64,000 bases of DNA from Tolypeutes matacus (lineage: Eukaryota; Chordata; Mammalia; Cingulata; Chlamyphoridae): NCBI GenBank assembly GCA_026826555.1, contig JAKSZT010053928.1, positions 44,465,311-44,529,310 of the forward strand, read 5' to 3'. The position numbers and the translations under genes are program-made. Positions within the stretch are counted from its first letter, which is position 1. The number at the start of each line of letters is the position of its first letter. The notes under the pieces are model-generated. The model saw nothing but the letters and a program-made list of their open reading frames with translations. It ran no database searches and was not told the DNA's origin. Shown piece by piece: positions 63,162-64,000 of this stretch.

Positions 63162-63879
63162 CTGGAGCAGAAAACTCACATCAGCACAAAATAACCTAAA
63201 CCCACTTTGATTAATCCTTCCTTGTATGCTTTGGAATATGTTTCTCCCTAATATTTTCAGTGATTTCTACTCAGTCCTCACAAAAGTAGAAACCTGTTTA
63301 TTTACCAGAATGCAGCGTCTCTTCCTCATGCCTTTATTTTTTTGGCCTTGAGCTGATGGGGGTATTCTACGTGGGTATCAGTGGCTGGACACAGAGATAG
63401 CAAAGTCAAGGTCATGGGCTTCCTGGGCTGCCTGAGTGTGGATGGCTGGTCACATTGCTGATCTGAACCACTGGCTACAAGGACTGAGGAGGATGGCCCA
63501 GAGGGCAACTGGGTGTTCTAGATCCAAGTCATTTCACAGTTCGTAAAGACCTATGAGATAGACCATCCAGTCTAACTCACTTGTTTTATAGAGAAAAACA
63601 GATGGATAGTGACAATAAGTGAATTGTCTAATGGAGCAGGTCCTACTGATAACAACACCTTTAGGAGGAGGTGGGCAATTGAAGTGAATCCGTCTAGCAA
63701 CACGTACAGAATTTGGTGCTGTGTTGCTCACTTCCATCAGCATCATACCTGCCAGTACCCACCACCTTTTAATGCTCAGTGCAGGGTGCCAAACAAAATG
63801 GCCATGCAAAACATGGCAGGGGGCTTTACATTGGGCTTCCAGCTTGTGATTCCTAAAGAAAAGTTTCCCTTTTCTTTCT

Positions 63880-64000
63880 GAGCCAGGCCCCTGAAATCAG
63901 CCTTCCCAGGTTCAAGGCCTTGTTCCACAGTTTACTGTCCAGCCTTGAGCAAGTTAACATCGCTGAGCCTCAGTTTGCTTATCTCTAAAATATGGATAAT
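63880..64000 (+). repeat. MIR, cut by the window edge
   Basis: CCAGGTTCAAGGCCTTGTTC, then CTTGAGCAAGTTAACATCGC and CCTCAGTTTGCTTATCTC are MIR core sequence. Confidence 0.75.

Overview
The window is mammalian nuclear DNA, about half of it interspersed repeats. The commonest short repeat is a tRNA-derived SINE of the type abundant in armadillos (DAS-SINE family). L1 elements, MaLR-type LTRs, MLT1, MLT2, MIR and L2 are also present. I therefore read it as a xenarthran genome, most likely nine-banded armadillo (Dasypus novemcinctus). Two runs of exactly 400 N (27486-27885 and 45382-45781) are assembly gaps.

The only functional-looking protein gene is ACMSD (aminocarboxymuconate-semialdehyde decarboxylase of the kynurenine pathway), on the minus strand. 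Six coding exons lie at 63065-63161, 58177-58226, 56474-56710, 48364-48457, 33361-33456 and 32571-32743. They cover residues 35 to 283 of a protein of about 336 residues, in frame, with correct phases and canonical splice sites. The first exon(s) lie beyond the right edge. The last exons, which carry the C-terminal metal-binding aspartate, were not found to the left of 32571.

The rest is dominated by retrocopies of cellular RNAs. 1-5217: a minus-strand, apparently full-length retrocopy of a NORAD-like lncRNA, inserted in an L1 with a 14-bp target-site duplication (TSD) and still carrying tandem ~300-bp units with PUMILIO response elements. 19858-20960: an RNF113A-like retrocopy with two frameshifts. 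28953-29116: a U1 snRNA retrocopy. 42961-46046: a CUL4B retrocopy inside an L1, with what looks like an intronic splice acceptor left in it. 60340-60690: an unidentified processed retrocopy with a 13-bp TSD. 27316-27969: a further insertion of unknown identity, hidden mostly by an N gap.

Other mobile elements by region: an L1 interrupted by an LTR and a SINE (5204-7330); a long antisense L1 (9380-16150) carrying an LTR and a SINE; an MLT2 LTR (16266-16710); MaLR-like LTRs on both strands; a hAT MITE (17816-18005); an internally deleted ERVL-like provirus with paired LTRs and a 5-bp TSD (22223-25363); a MaLR/MLT1 provirus (about 26780-29755); a full-length but dead L1 with 10-bp TSD (38438-48228); ERVL internal fragments (49070-50800); L1 3' pieces (50833-53500); SINEs, MIRs and L2s between the ACMSD exons; and an MLT1 LTR at 61676-62103. 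TSDs let several insertions be ordered in time: MaLR-like LTR, then L1, then CUL4B retrocopy, then (probably) a SINE.
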